The notes under the pieces: model-generated | Database searches by the model: none | What the model was told of the DNA's origin: nothing | The model's input: the letters and a program-made list of their open reading frames with translations, nothing else | Shown: one piece after another, positions 1 to 7,931 of the stretch | Numbering within the stretch: the stretch's first letter is position 1 | Layout: the number at the start of each line of letters is the position of its first letter | Position numbers and translations under genes: made by a program | Source: Thalassovita sp. | GTDB taxonomy: Bacteria > Bacteroidota > Bacteroidia > Cytophagales > Flammeovirgaceae | DNA length: 47,536 nucleotides | Reading direction: 5' to 3' | Assembly: GCA_002729595.1 (NCBI GenBank) | Contig: PBYL01000379.1 | Coordinates: forward strand, 1-47,536

Positions 1-557
1 AAAAGCCCAGACCACATAGGTCTTGGCTCTATGCCAGAAACCAATTTAGTCGGCTCCCACTGTGTTAAGCCATAAGCACCTAATCCCAAGAGAACCAGTA
101 AATTAACAGACACAATGGCTATTTCGACCTTGGTCATCTTACCGACTCCTGCCAAATTTAAACCCACCAAAGCCACTACAATACCAGCAGCTAAAAAGCG
201 GATAATGGTTTCATTTCCATGAAATGCAAAAGAGAGATAATGCCCAAAAGCATAAGCGTAAACGGATATGGTGAGCACATAACCCAATACAAGCATCCAA
301 GCCAAACTGCCTGCAATTTTTTCTTTGTCTATTTTCTCAAGAAAAGCAAAAGCTCCTCCGCTTTCTCCATACTTGTTAGAAAGGTACACATAACTGTAAG
401 TGGAGACAATCGCCAATATTCCAATGAACAAAAAAGCGAACCAAGTCCATTGAGCTGAAACAGCTATTACAACTCCCAGTACAGTATAAATTCCACCTCC
501 TACCATTCCGCCTGCAGCCAAAGCCCAGACAGAAACCGGATTTAATTTCTTAGACAT
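1..557 (-). CDS. APC-family amino acid permease, N-terminal part (runs off the window)
   Basis: The minus strand is open from an ATG at 555-557 to the window edge, giving about 185 residues. The protein begins MSKKLNPVSVW and continues with the glycine-rich first membrane helix (AAGGMVGGGIYTVLG, about residues 13-27), the unwound substrate-binding helix typical of the APC superfamily. Four or five hydrophobic helices are visible, separated by short loops such as SNKYGESGG. Family members import amino acids or polyamines by proton or cation coupling in the inner membrane; the substrate cannot be read from this part. The usual length is 400-500 residues, so more than half lies outside. It is divergent from the hydrolase at 929. 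No stop or frameshift interrupts the part seen. Confidence 0.85.
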   Translation of the reverse strand, partial: MSKKLNPVSVWALAAGGMVGGGIYTVLGVVIAVSAQWTWFAFLFIGILAIVSTYSYVYLSNKYGESGGAFAFLEKIDKEKIAGSLAWMLVLGYVLTISVYAYAFGHYLSFAFHGNETIIRFLAAGIVVALVGLNLAGVGKMTKVEIAIVSVNLLVLLGLGAYGLTQWEPTKLVSGIEPRPMWSGL

Positions 558-928
558 CCTAAATAATTTTACCTGATTAAAATATCTATTTGAGGATTAT
601 CACTTTTGGAATGTGAATATTTCGGTGGAAGGGATCGAGTGTTGTTGTTATAGTAAATTAATCTTCTAGCTGTCATTTTAGTAGTTATTTATAGATGCTG
701 GAGCCACAATTTCTCATGGCAAATAATTGAATCACATTAAATTAACTTTCACAAAATGAAACTGTTTAGAGAGATTTTAGATAATTCTCAATGTTGTAGT
801 TGAGCTAGATAAAATTGCTGTTTACAGATAATATCCTCAATTTTTTAGGAAATTTTCTTAATTAGAAAGAAATTAACAATGTATAAACACCTTTTAATTC
901 ATCTGAAACTAATTACACATACTCCATC
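558..928. other. Intergenic region between divergent permease and hydrolase genes
   Basis: 371 AT-rich bases without a convincing reading frame. It must hold the promoters of both divergent genes. I see no RNA gene, no strong hairpin and no repeated motif that I can support. Confidence 0.6.
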
Positions 929-1816
929 ATGAAAAAAATAAAAAAGGAAGATATTAAGCAGGAAGTATTCGACCTATACGATGACTATGCACATAATAAA
1001 CTAGACCGAAGAGAATTTATGGAAAAGCTTTCTGGCTATGCCGTTGGTGGGCTTACCGTTACTTCTCTCATGAGCTTTATATTACCAAATTACAACGACA
1101 CTATTCAAATCTCAGAAAATGATCCTAGTTTAAAAACAGAGACAATTACTTACCAATCGCCAAAAGGTGGTGGAGAGATAAAAGCCCAACTTTCTAGACC
1201 TGCAGACGCAACAGGTAAACTACCCGGAATTGTTGTGGTGCACGAAAATAGAGGTTTAAACCCACACATCGCAGATGTTGGTAGAAGAGCTGCTGCCGCA
1301 GGTTTTATTTCTATCTCACCAGATGCTTTAACTCCGCTAGGTGGTTATCCAGGCAATGATGATGATGGCAGAGAATTACAAAGAAAGCGCGATAGAAATG
1401 AGATGTTAGAAGATTTTATTGCTGCTTTTGATTACCTGAAAGTACATCCTGAATGCTCAGGCAGCATTGGCGTAGTAGGTTTCTGTTTTGGTGGATGGAT
1501 TTCTAATATGATGGCCGTAAAAGTATCTGATTTGGCAGCGGCTGTTCCTTTTTACGGTGGACAACCTCCAATAGAATCTGTACCAGATATTAATGCGCTA
1601 CTCTTGTTGCAATACGCTGGCTTAGACGAAAGGGTAAATGCCGGCTGGCCTGAGTATGAGAAAGCATTAAAGGCAAATGATAAAGAATATACCACTTACA
1701 TTTATCCAGATGTGAACCACGGTTTCCACAACGATTCTACTCCGCGATACGACAAAGAAGCTGCCGAATTAGCATGGAGGAGAACCATTGAGTTTTTTAA
1801 GAAAAATCTAGCCTAG
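929..1816 (+). CDS. Dienelactone hydrolase family protein with Tat-type signal
   Basis: A 295-residue alpha/beta hydrolase of the dienelactone hydrolase (carboxymethylenebutenolidase) family. The catalytic triad is visible: Cys186 in GFCFGGW, Asp233 in AGLDERV and His264 in NHGFHND. The oxyanion-side motif VVVHENRGL lies at 103-110. The N-terminus has a twin-arginine motif, DRREFMEKL with R27-R28, followed by a hydrophobic stretch (33-53), so the protein is probably exported folded through Tat. The 26 residues before the motif are long but normal for Tat signals. Family members hydrolyse dienelactones or other cyclic esters; the real substrate is unknown, and no aromatic degradation genes are nearby. 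It is a single gene facing a lipoprotein gene across a hairpin. The start is the ATG preceded by a long AT-rich leader. Confidence 0.85.
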   Translation: MKKIKKEDIKQEVFDLYDDYAHNKLDRREFMEKLSGYAVGGLTVTSLMSFILPNYNDTIQISENDPSLKTETITYQSPKGGGEIKAQLSRPADATGKLPGIVVVHENRGLNPHIADVGRRAAAAGFISISPDALTPLGGYPGNDDDGRELQRKRDRNEMLEDFIAAFDYLKVHPECSGSIGVVGFCFGGWISNMMAVKVSDLAAAVPFYGGQPPIESVPDINALLLLQYAGLDERVNAGWPEYEKALKANDKEYTTYIYPDVNHGFHNDSTPRYDKEAAELAWRRTIEFFKKNLA

Positions 1817-1823
1817 ATTACAC

Positions 1824-1862
1824 AAGGTTGGATGAATTGAAAGCATTTATCCAACCTTATTT
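1824..1862. terminator. Bidirectional Rho-independent terminator
   Basis: Perfect 10-bp inverted repeat AAGGTTGGAT (1824-1833) and ATCCAACCTT (1849-1858), 15-nt loop, then a T-rich run. It sits between the convergent hydrolase and lipoprotein genes and overlaps the stop codon of the latter. Confidence 0.75.
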
Positions 1863-2306
1863 TACACGAACATAAGTTTCTATAATCTCTTGTTTGATGC
1901 CCAAATCTTCAATCTCTTCCTCTCCTTTTTGCACCAAAGTATCTCCTGTTATCTGAATGGTAAATGTAAAATCGTGACCTTCCCATTCTCTAAAATTACA
2001 GAATTGTAGATGCTCGATGTATTGATCACCTGCAAGCTCATATTTTCCACCACCGGCTACAAAAGAAGCTGTCGAATCTTTGCCATTGTTTAAGTCATGA
2101 TTTAGAAAAGAGAAATGAGTGCCGTTTAAAATTTTAATCATCTCTTTGCCTTCCATGTGGTCTGTACTGCTGCTATCTCCTCTAATGGTGGTGGCTTTTA
2201 GCAGTTTCCATGTGCCTTCTATAGGAAGTTTTTCAGTAGTTAGTTCAGTTTTTTTACTGCAAGCGAAAAGTAGTAATGCTAAAAAGATAGTATGCGTTTT
2301 TTTCAT
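1857..2306 (-). CDS. Small lipoprotein, lipocalin-like
   Basis: A 149-residue protein with an SPII signal: MKKTHTIFLALLLFACSKK, lipidation at Cys16. The mature part is short and beta-rich and starts with a segment resembling the first strand of small Bacteroidota lipocalin-like proteins (PIEGTWKLLKATT), followed by a strand with HFSFLNHDL and a late segment DTLVQKGEEE. Such proteins probably bind small hydrophobic ligands in the periplasm, but no ligand is known here. It appears to be a single gene: the nearest upstream gene on the same strand is far away and it ends in the shared terminator. Lipoprotein assignment is firm, lipocalin fold is tentative. Confidence 0.7.
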   Translation of the reverse strand: MKKTHTIFLALLLFACSKKTELTTEKLPIEGTWKLLKATTIRGDSSSTDHMEGKEMIKILNGTHFSFLNHDLNNGKDSTASFVAGGGKYELAGDQYIEHLQFCNFREWEGHDFTFTIQITGDTLVQKGEEEIEDLGIKQEIIETYVRVK

Positions 2307-2486
2307 TTAAATATTTAATTAATGATGATTTGATGATGCTGAGACCAGCAAAATTTAGCCGCGCAAGATATCAATTTTCTTTGATGAAAATCTTAAAATT
2401 GAGTGGTTTCATTTCCATAAATCCTTAAAAATAAAATCAGCTATACAAGCATCTAAGCTTATCTCTTTGTAACTTGAATTAGTAAA

Positions 2487-2519
2487 TCTTAAGCGAATCT
2501 TAAGAATTCTTTAATGGTT
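2487..2519 (+). promoter_or_regulatory. Tandem 11-bp direct repeats upstream of the response regulator
   Basis: TCTTAAGCGAA at 2487 and TCTTAAGAATT at 2498 are head-to-tail repeats with an exact 11-bp period; a weaker third unit, CTTTAATGGTT, begins at 2509. OmpR/PhoB-type regulators bind such head-to-tail sites one DNA turn apart, so this is a good candidate autoregulatory site for the regulator whose ATG lies at 2549. The same heptamer recurs at 4577-4616. Confidence 0.65.
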
Positions 2520-2548
2520 TATACAGTAAAAACTGCAATCTTTGAGAA

Positions 2549-3214
2549 ATGAGAATCTTAGTTGTTGAAGACGAACCGGGCATTTCGAGGTTCCTACAGC
2601 AGGGACTTGAGGAAGAATCATTTGCTGTTGATATTAGCGAAGAAGGCAAACAAGCTTTGCAAATGGCACTTACTGGTGAATACGATCTTTTACTCCTCGA
2701 TTGGATGGTGCCGGGAATGAGTGGTATAGAGATTTGCCGACAATTTAGAAAGTCTTTTACAGATACCCCTATTATATTCTTAACTGCCAAAGATACTGTA
2801 GAAGAAACAGTTTTTGGTTTGCAAGCAGGAGCCAACGATTATATTAAAAAGCCGTTCCATTTTGATGAATTACTGGAAAGAATAAGGGTGCAACTGAGGT
2901 CAAAATCGAGCCAAAACAATGTGTTAAAATTGGGTGATATCGAATTAGACTTAGATACGCACCAAGTAAGCAGAGATGGAGAAGAAGTTTTTCTCACTCA
3001 AAAAGAGTTTGCCCTGCTCGAATATCTGCTTAGAAACAAGGGAAAAGTCTGCCGAAGAACCCGAATTATAGAAAGTGTTTGGGATATCCATTTCGAATAC
3101 AACACCGGAATTATAGATGTAAATATTAATGCTTTGCGCAAAAAACTGAAACTTAAAAACGAAGAGCTCATCAAAACAATTAGAGGTGTCGGTTACATTG
3201 CCAAAGAAATATGA
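2549..3214 (+). CDS. OmpR/PhoB-family response regulator
   Basis: A 221-residue two-domain regulator. The receiver domain (1-118) has the acidic pair E7-D8, the phosphoacceptor Asp51 in LLLLDWMVPG, Thr79 in IFLTAKD and the conserved Lys101 in IKKPF. The C-terminal winged helix (about 125-221) includes LTQKEFALLEYLL and the recognition-helix region ending in RKKL and TIRGVGY, the usual Trans_reg_C pattern. It overlaps the kinase gene by 4 bases (ATGA), so the two are translationally coupled. The closest familiar relatives are the CusR/RprY type in Bacteroidota, but metal sensing cannot be read from the sequence. It probably binds the phased TCTTAAG repeats on both sides of the two genes. Confidence 0.93.
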   Translation: MRILVVEDEPGISRFLQQGLEEESFAVDISEEGKQALQMALTGEYDLLLLDWMVPGMSGIEICRQFRKSFTDTPIIFLTAKDTVEETVFGLQAGANDYIKKPFHFDELLERIRVQLRSKSSQNNVLKLGDIELDLDTHQVSRDGEEVFLTQKEFALLEYLLRNKGKVCRRTRIIESVWDIHFEYNTGIIDVNINALRKKLKLKNEELIKTIRGVGYIAKEI

Positions 3215-4593
3215 ATTTAAGCTTTAAACATAGAATTGCCCTTCAATACTTAGTTGCTACAGGAATTATAGTAGCCATTGTGTTTTTTACTGTGTGCACC
3301 ATTGTAGAACAGGTTGTGTATGAAAATATAGACAATGACCTTACTTACGAAGCCGACATGCACACACGAGAAATCCACATTAACAACGATTCCATTCTTT
3401 TTACCCATAAAGAAGAATGGGAAGAAAGGGAACATAGAGAAGTACAGGTAAACCCCGTTTTTGTGCAGGTAATGGATGTACACGGCACTTTAATGGACAA
3501 ATCGCCAAACCTGAATGAACAAAAACTAATTTTCGATAATTCTAAAAAATTAGGCTCGCATTTCAATTCTATGCTTAATGGCAAGAATATTAGACAAGCA
3601 CAAATGCCCATTCAATTTAATGGAGAATTAAAGGGATATATCTTGGTTGCCATCTCCCGAGAAGCTTCAGAAATTGTGGTGAACAGGCTCAAAAATGTAT
3701 TGCTTATCTCCTTCCCTATTATATTAATTGGCTTGTATTTTATCTTTCAGTTTGTGGCAGATAGAAATATTGAACCTGTAAAAAAAATCACGGAAACTGC
3801 TAAGCAAATTACCCAAAACAACTTGAACAAAAAGGTAGCTTTGCCTACAAACAAAGACGAACTCTACGATTTATCGCTTTCCATCAATAATCTGTTAGAT
3901 AGATTGCAAAGCGCTTTTGCTCGTGAAAGACAGTTTACTTCTGATGCTTCTCACGAACTTCGTACGCCGATTTCATCTGTTCAAGGTACTTTAGAAGTGT
4001 TGATTAGGAAAGAAAGAAAACCGGAAGAATACACCGAAAAAATTCTCTTCTGCTTAACTGAGCTTCAAAAGATGTCTTACACCATTAATCAATTGCTTTT
4101 GCTAGCCAGAATAGACAATCAATATGAAAACCAGATAATTGAAGAAGACTTTTTATTAAATATTATTGAAGGTGTAAGAAGTAAATATGTAGATTTTATT
4201 CAAGATAAAGAGCTGCATTTTTCAATCATTAATAACACTAAAACAGAGCCTCGTTCTGCCAAATTTCACACAACTTTGTTGTTTGAAAACATCATTAGCA
4301 ATGCCATTAAATACACCGATAAAGGAGGCAATGTATCTATCACTATCGATGAAAATCCTTGTAAATACCTTTGTAAGGTTACTGATAATGGAATTGGTAT
4401 AAAGCAAGATGATCTCGCCAATATTTTCACTCCCTTTTTCCGATCTAATGCACTTTATCAAAAAAATATTACTGGTAGTGGCATTGGTCTTTCTATTGCA
4501 ATGCGTGCAGCAAATGCGATAAAAGCAGAAATTGAAGTAGAAAGTGAGTATGGAAAAGGTACTACCTTTAAAATCGTCTTAAGGAAATCTTAA
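3211..4593 (+). CDS. Sensor histidine kinase with HAMP domain
   Basis: A 460-residue membrane kinase. There are two transmembrane helices (about 11-33 and 163-184) around a periplasmic sensor of about 130 residues rich in charged residues, with HKEEWEEREHREVQV in it. A HAMP linker (about 185-237) follows. The H-box is SHELRTP with phosphoacceptor His248; the N-box has Asn364 (NAIKYTDKGG); G1 is DNGIGI at 392-397 and G2 GSGIGLS at 422-428. All catalytic motifs are intact. It phosphorylates the overlapping response regulator. The His/Glu-rich periplasmic stretch (H67, H75 and many E) could bind metal, but this is only a suggestion. The 3' end of the gene carries the first two units of the second 11-bp repeat array. 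Confidence 0.93.
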   Translation: MNLSFKHRIALQYLVATGIIVAIVFFTVCTIVEQVVYENIDNDLTYEADMHTREIHINNDSILFTHKEEWEEREHREVQVNPVFVQVMDVHGTLMDKSPNLNEQKLIFDNSKKLGSHFNSMLNGKNIRQAQMPIQFNGELKGYILVAISREASEIVVNRLKNVLLISFPIILIGLYFIFQFVADRNIEPVKKITETAKQITQNNLNKKVALPTNKDELYDLSLSINNLLDRLQSAFARERQFTSDASHELRTPISSVQGTLEVLIRKERKPEEYTEKILFCLTELQKMSYTINQLLLLARIDNQYENQIIEEDFLLNIIEGVRSKYVDFIQDKELHFSIINNTKTEPRSAKFHTTLLFENIISNAIKYTDKGGNVSITIDENPCKYLCKVTDNGIGIKQDDLANIFTPFFRSNALYQKNITGSGIGLSIAMRAANAIKAEIEVESEYGKGTTFKIVLRKS

Positions 4594-4620
4594 GAAAAGT
4601 TTAAGATTATCTTAAATAAG
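4577..4620 (+). promoter_or_regulatory. Four phased 11-bp repeats between the kinase and the thioredoxin operon
   Basis: Units start at 4577 (TCTTAAG), 4588 (TCTTAAG), 4599 (GTTTAAG) and 4610 (TCTTAAA), each exactly 11 bp after the last. The first two overlap the last codons of the kinase. Further single TCTTAA copies occur at 4670 and 4820. The remainder of the gap to 4892 is AT-rich; a weak match to the Bacteroidota -7 box (TACATTTA at 4649-4656) lies downstream. I infer an OmpR-type operator that lets the regulator control the operon starting at 4893. Confidence 0.6.
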
Positions 4621-4892
4621 CTGCTTTAGTTTTGAAGCAAACAACCTGTACATTTAAATTATCGCCTATTCTTAAGCATTACCATCAATAAATATTATTC
4701 TGAATTAAAACCGAATGTAATTTAAAACAAATGTTGATTGGTAAAAATGATAAAATCATCATCTTACAATGCTTAAAAAAGCTATTTAAAATGCTCAAAT
4801 AGCCACTTCTTTTAAAAAAATCTTAATAAAAAATCACAAAAAGGGACATTATTGAATTTTTGATTGTTGGAATCAACAAAACAAATATGCAT

Positions 4893-5330
4893 ATGAAAAA
4901 ACACATTTTATCCAGCTTATTTTTCATTCTGCTATCAGGAGCTATGTTTGCGCAAGACTGGCAAACTGATATTGATAAAGCTAAAGAATTAGCAGCAGAT
5001 GAAGGACTACCAATTGTACTTGTGTTTCAGGGATCAGATTGGTGTGCGCCATGTATCAAACTAGACAAAGAAATTTGGAGCACAGATGAATTTAAAGAAT
5101 ACTCTAAAGACCATTTCGTAATGCTTAAAGCAGATTTTCCTAGAAAGAAACAAAATGCTTTAGAGGCAAGTCAGAAAGAGCACAACGAAAAACTGGCGGA
5201 GACATATAACAGAAATGGCTATTTCCCTTATGTAGTTGTTCTCGACAAAGATGGGAAAGAATTGGGCTCTACAGGCTATCAACATGTGAAACCGTCAGAA
5301 TATATAGCACTTCTCGAATCATTTAAATAA
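4893..5330 (+). CDS. Secreted thioredoxin-fold protein with WCAPC site
   Basis: A 145-residue exported thioredoxin-like protein. I choose the ATG at 4893 because it gives a clean signal peptide (MKKHILSSLFFILLSGAMFAQ, cleavage near residue 20); an in-frame ATG at 4860 would add 11 residues in front of it. The active site is WCAPC with Cys51 and Cys54, in a GSDWCAPC context like the Thioredoxin_7 group; the cis-proline is in GYFPYVVV (Pro112). It probably acts in the periplasm as a thiol reductase or disulfide isomerase. It is the first gene of an operon with apbE (8-base gap), DUF4266 and DUF3570; its likely thiol client is the cysteine tail of the DUF4266 lipoprotein, which is inference. Confidence 0.85.
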   Translation: MKKHILSSLFFILLSGAMFAQDWQTDIDKAKELAADEGLPIVLVFQGSDWCAPCIKLDKEIWSTDEFKEYSKDHFVMLKADFPRKKQNALEASQKEHNEKLAETYNRNGYFPYVVVLDKDGKELGSTGYQHVKPSEYIALLESFK

Positions 5331-5338
5331 GATTAGCC

Positions 5339-6328
5339 TTGTATCCATCATTTGCTTTAATATTCAGTTTGTTGATGTTTTTTTCAACAAATACAATGAG
5401 CCAGCAGCCTTACAAACGCACACTCAAATTAATGGGTAGTCGCTTTGATATTACCGTTGTGGCCAATAATGAAAGTGAAGGAAATGAATACATCGATCTT
5501 GCTATAAGTGAAATCACGAGAATTGAGAAGCTAATTTCTTCATGGAATAATCAATCGCAAACATCTTTAATTAACCAAAATGCAGGCATAAAACCTGTTA
5601 AGGTAGACCATGAATTATTTAGTTTGATAGAAAGAGCTATTGCCATTTCGAATCTTACCGACGGAGCATTTGATGTGAGCTATGCCTCCATGGACAAAAT
5701 CTGGAAATTCGATGGAAGTATGACAACCATGCCTGCTGAAGAAGCTATAAAAGCATCTGTTTCTAAAGTAGGCTTTAAAAACATCATACTCGACAAAGAA
5801 AATAACACCGTCTTTTTGAAACAGAAAGGAATGAAAATAGGTTTTGGAGCTATTGGTAAAGGTTATGCTGCCGATAAAGCTAAAACTTTACTGATGCAGA
5901 AAGGCGTAGTTTCAGGTATTATCAATGCTTCGGGAGATATGAATACTTGGGGAAAACAACCAGATGGTAGCGACTGGCAAGTGGCAATTACGAATCCTTT
6001 AAATAAAAATAAAGCTTTTGCCATTTTACCAATTACCGATGGCGCAGTGGTAACCTCTGGAGATTATGAGAAATATGTAACATTCAACGGAACGAAGTAT
6101 ACACACATAATCGATCCAAGAACTGGTTATCCGGCAACTGGTATTACGAGTGTAAGTGTTTTTGCTCCAAAAGCCGAGTTAGCAGATGCATTGGCAACTT
6201 CTGTTTTTGTAATGGGAATAGAAACCGGCATCAACAGAATTAACCAGATACCAAAGGTTGAATGCATCATAATAGATGAAAAAGGTAACATATTTACATC
6301 AGATAATATTAAGATTGACACAAAATGA
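5339..6328 (+). CDS. apbE: FAD:protein FMN transferase (ApbE)
   Basis: A 329-residue ApbE protein, which cleaves FAD and attaches FMN covalently to a Ser/Thr in exported acceptor proteins. Visible family motifs are LMGSRFDITV (31-40), DGAFDVSY (108-115), the GFGAIGKGYAADKA loop (168-181), INASGDMNTWG (195-205), TSGDYEKY (239-246), HIIDPRTGYP (256-265) and the ADALAT region (282-287). The TTG at 5339 is the likely start: it gives a complete signal peptide (YPSFALIFSLLMFFSTNTMSQ), while the first ATG at 5375 would cut it. It therefore works in the periplasm. It overlaps the next gene by four bases (ATGA). No Nqr/Rnf subunit or FMN-bind acceptor is in the window, so its target is probably encoded in this operon or elsewhere. 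Confidence 0.92.
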   Translation: MYPSFALIFSLLMFFSTNTMSQQPYKRTLKLMGSRFDITVVANNESEGNEYIDLAISEITRIEKLISSWNNQSQTSLINQNAGIKPVKVDHELFSLIERAIAISNLTDGAFDVSYASMDKIWKFDGSMTTMPAEEAIKASVSKVGFKNIILDKENNTVFLKQKGMKIGFGAIGKGYAADKAKTLLMQKGVVSGIINASGDMNTWGKQPDGSDWQVAITNPLNKNKAFAILPITDGAVVTSGDYEKYVTFNGTKYTHIIDPRTGYPATGITSVSVFAPKAELADALATSVFVMGIETGINRINQIPKVECIIIDEKGNIFTSDNIKIDTK

Positions 6329-6537
6329 TTCAGAAATTATTAATAACATTACTTATCGCGCTCAGCTTCTCGTCTTGTGTTGCTGTGAAAGAATACGAAA
6401 AAATAAATATTAACGACCCTGATATGCTGTTGGGTGATAAAAAATCTGACAGATATATCAGCACTTTTCAAGCTTATCGCGAAGCTGCTGCTGGGGCAAA
6501 TGGCGGAAAAACAGGTGGTGGATGTGGGTGTAATTAA
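6325..6537 (+). CDS. DUF4266 lipoprotein with C-terminal CGC tail
   Basis: A 70-residue lipoprotein: signal MIQKLLITLLIALSFSSC with lipidation at Cys18. The mature part has a conserved-looking segment EYEKININDPDMLLGD and a STFQAYREAAAG stretch, then a flexible glycine run ending TGGGCGCN, with Cys67 and Cys69 in the last four residues. This layout matches the DUF4266 family as I know it, where the cysteine tail is the hallmark. The function is unknown. The start ATG overlaps the apbE stop and the DUF3570 gene follows after nine bases, so all are cotranslated. The CxC tail could bind metal, carry a cofactor or be a substrate for the thioredoxin of the operon; none of this is shown. Confidence 0.82.
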   Translation: MIQKLLITLLIALSFSSCVAVKEYEKININDPDMLLGDKKSDRYISTFQAYREAAAGANGGKTGGGCGCN

Positions 6538-6546
6538 TCCTAGGTG

Positions 6547-7848
6547 ATGAAGCAGTTATTAACGATAATTTTGGTATGCTTTGGTGCAATGGTATATGCA
6601 CAAGATACCACTCAGGTTTATAAAAAGAGGGTTTTAGAAAACACTGAGATCGACTTTCTTACCAGTTATTATTCGCAAGATGGAAACAATGCCGCAGTAA
6701 GTGGTGGTATTGGCTCCGAAGAATTGACAGATGCAACTGGTGCAATTGTAATTTCTATTCCGCTAAATGATGATGATGTATTAACTATTGATGCAGGTAT
6801 TTCTGCTTATACTTCCGCTTCGTCTAGTAACATAGATCCATTTGATAAAGGTACAGCTGATGCTTTTGTAGCGAGTTCTGGTGCATCTAGTTCAGATACT
6901 TGGGCTAACCTTACAGGTAGTTACAGCCATAGCTCAGACGATCGGAATAAAATCTGGTCGGCAAAACTATCTGTCTCCAATGAGTTCGATTACTTTTCTG
7001 TAGGTCTTGGAGGTGGTTACACACGCTTATTTAATGAGAAAAACACAGAAGTAAGCATTAATGGTAATGTTTACCTTGATACTTGGAAGGCTTTGTACCC
7101 AATAGAACTCAGACCTTTTGGTGAGGGTGGCAATGGTTTAAGCAATCGCTTATTTCAGCAAAATACCATTACTGGTAATGCCAATTACAATCCTAATTTT
7201 ACTGAACTTGGCAGTGAAGGTAGAAACTCTTATTCTGTAGGTTTTGGCTTTTCTCAAATCCTATCAAGAAATGCGCAGGCTTCCTTTGCTTTAGATTTGG
7301 TTCAGCAAGATGGTTTGTTGTCTACGCCGTTTCAGAGAGTTTACTTTAGTGATGTAGCCAACTCTTATATCGATAATTTTCAATTGGCAGACGATATTGA
7401 AAGATTGCCTGATACGAGGTTTAAAGTAGCTATGGGTGGCCGATTCCACTATTTCATCAATGAGTATTTGGTGCTTAGAACTTATTACCGCTACTACTTT
7501 GATGATTGGGGTATTAAATCGCATACAGCAAATATCGAATTACCGATTAAGATAGGCAGTTTTACTTTCTATCCTTCGTATCGCTATTACGACCAAAGTG
7601 CTGCCGATTATTTTGCAGGTTATGAGGCACATGTATCTACTGAAGATTTTTATACTTCAGATTATGACCTTTCGAAGTATAATGCCAATCAATTTGGTTT
7701 TGGTGTTACTTACACAGACATTTTCACCAAGTTTAAACTGGGTAAATTCGGTCTTAAAAGCATCGATTTAAAGTATAATAATTACTCTAGAAACACTGGT
7801 TTAAAATCTAATATCATTTCAGCAGGCTTTAAGTTTGTGAGAAATTAG
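6547..7848 (+). CDS. DUF3570 outer-membrane beta-barrel protein
   Basis: A 433-residue protein with signal peptide MKQLLTIILVCFGAMVYAQ and then alternating amphipathic strands up to a C-terminal strand ending KFVRN, consistent with an outer-membrane barrel. Features include TEIDFLTSYYSQDG near the mature N-terminus, the loop FVASSGASSSDTW (108-119) and many aromatic girdle strands such as YRYYFDDWG. DUF3570 genes are typically found beside DUF4266, ApbE and thioredoxin genes, as here. I chose ATG 6547; a GTG three bases earlier is possible. The SGAS at 111-114 resembles the ApbE acceptor motif (S/T)GA(S/T). No transport substrate can be named. The gene ends before a strong terminator, so it closes the operon. 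Confidence 0.85.
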   Translation: MKQLLTIILVCFGAMVYAQDTTQVYKKRVLENTEIDFLTSYYSQDGNNAAVSGGIGSEELTDATGAIVISIPLNDDDVLTIDAGISAYTSASSSNIDPFDKGTADAFVASSGASSSDTWANLTGSYSHSSDDRNKIWSAKLSVSNEFDYFSVGLGGGYTRLFNEKNTEVSINGNVYLDTWKALYPIELRPFGEGGNGLSNRLFQQNTITGNANYNPNFTELGSEGRNSYSVGFGFSQILSRNAQASFALDLVQQDGLLSTPFQRVYFSDVANSYIDNFQLADDIERLPDTRFKVAMGGRFHYFINEYLVLRTYYRYYFDDWGIKSHTANIELPIKIGSFTFYPSYRYYDQSAADYFAGYEAHVSTEDFYTSDYDLSKYNANQFGFGVTYTDIFTKFKLGKFGLKSIDLKYNNYSRNTGLKSNIISAGFKFVRN

Positions 7849-7874
7849 ACATCCAAAATGGAAGTTTCTATTAC

Positions 7875-7906
7875 AAAAAAAGGATCGACTAGTCGATCCT
7901 TTTTTT
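7875..7906. terminator. Strong bidirectional terminator
   Basis: Perfect palindrome with stem AAAAAAAGGATCGACT (7875-7890) and its complement, flanked by A and T runs. It separates the DUF3570 gene from the convergent nuclease gene. Confidence 0.9.
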
Positions 7907-7931
7907 ATTTATGCAATTGAGATTTTTAAAA

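Noticed and set aside
219-458. 79-residue frame on the plus strand
   Set aside because: It lies antisense to the clearly homologous permease gene and has no domain or signal.
2119-2310. Plus-strand frame over the small lipoprotein
   Set aside because: Shadow of the lipoprotein gene at 1857-2306, no start context of its own.
2485-2504. CRISPR-like repeat
   Set aside because: Only short 11-bp units in one helical array, no spacers of CRISPR length; better explained as a regulator site.
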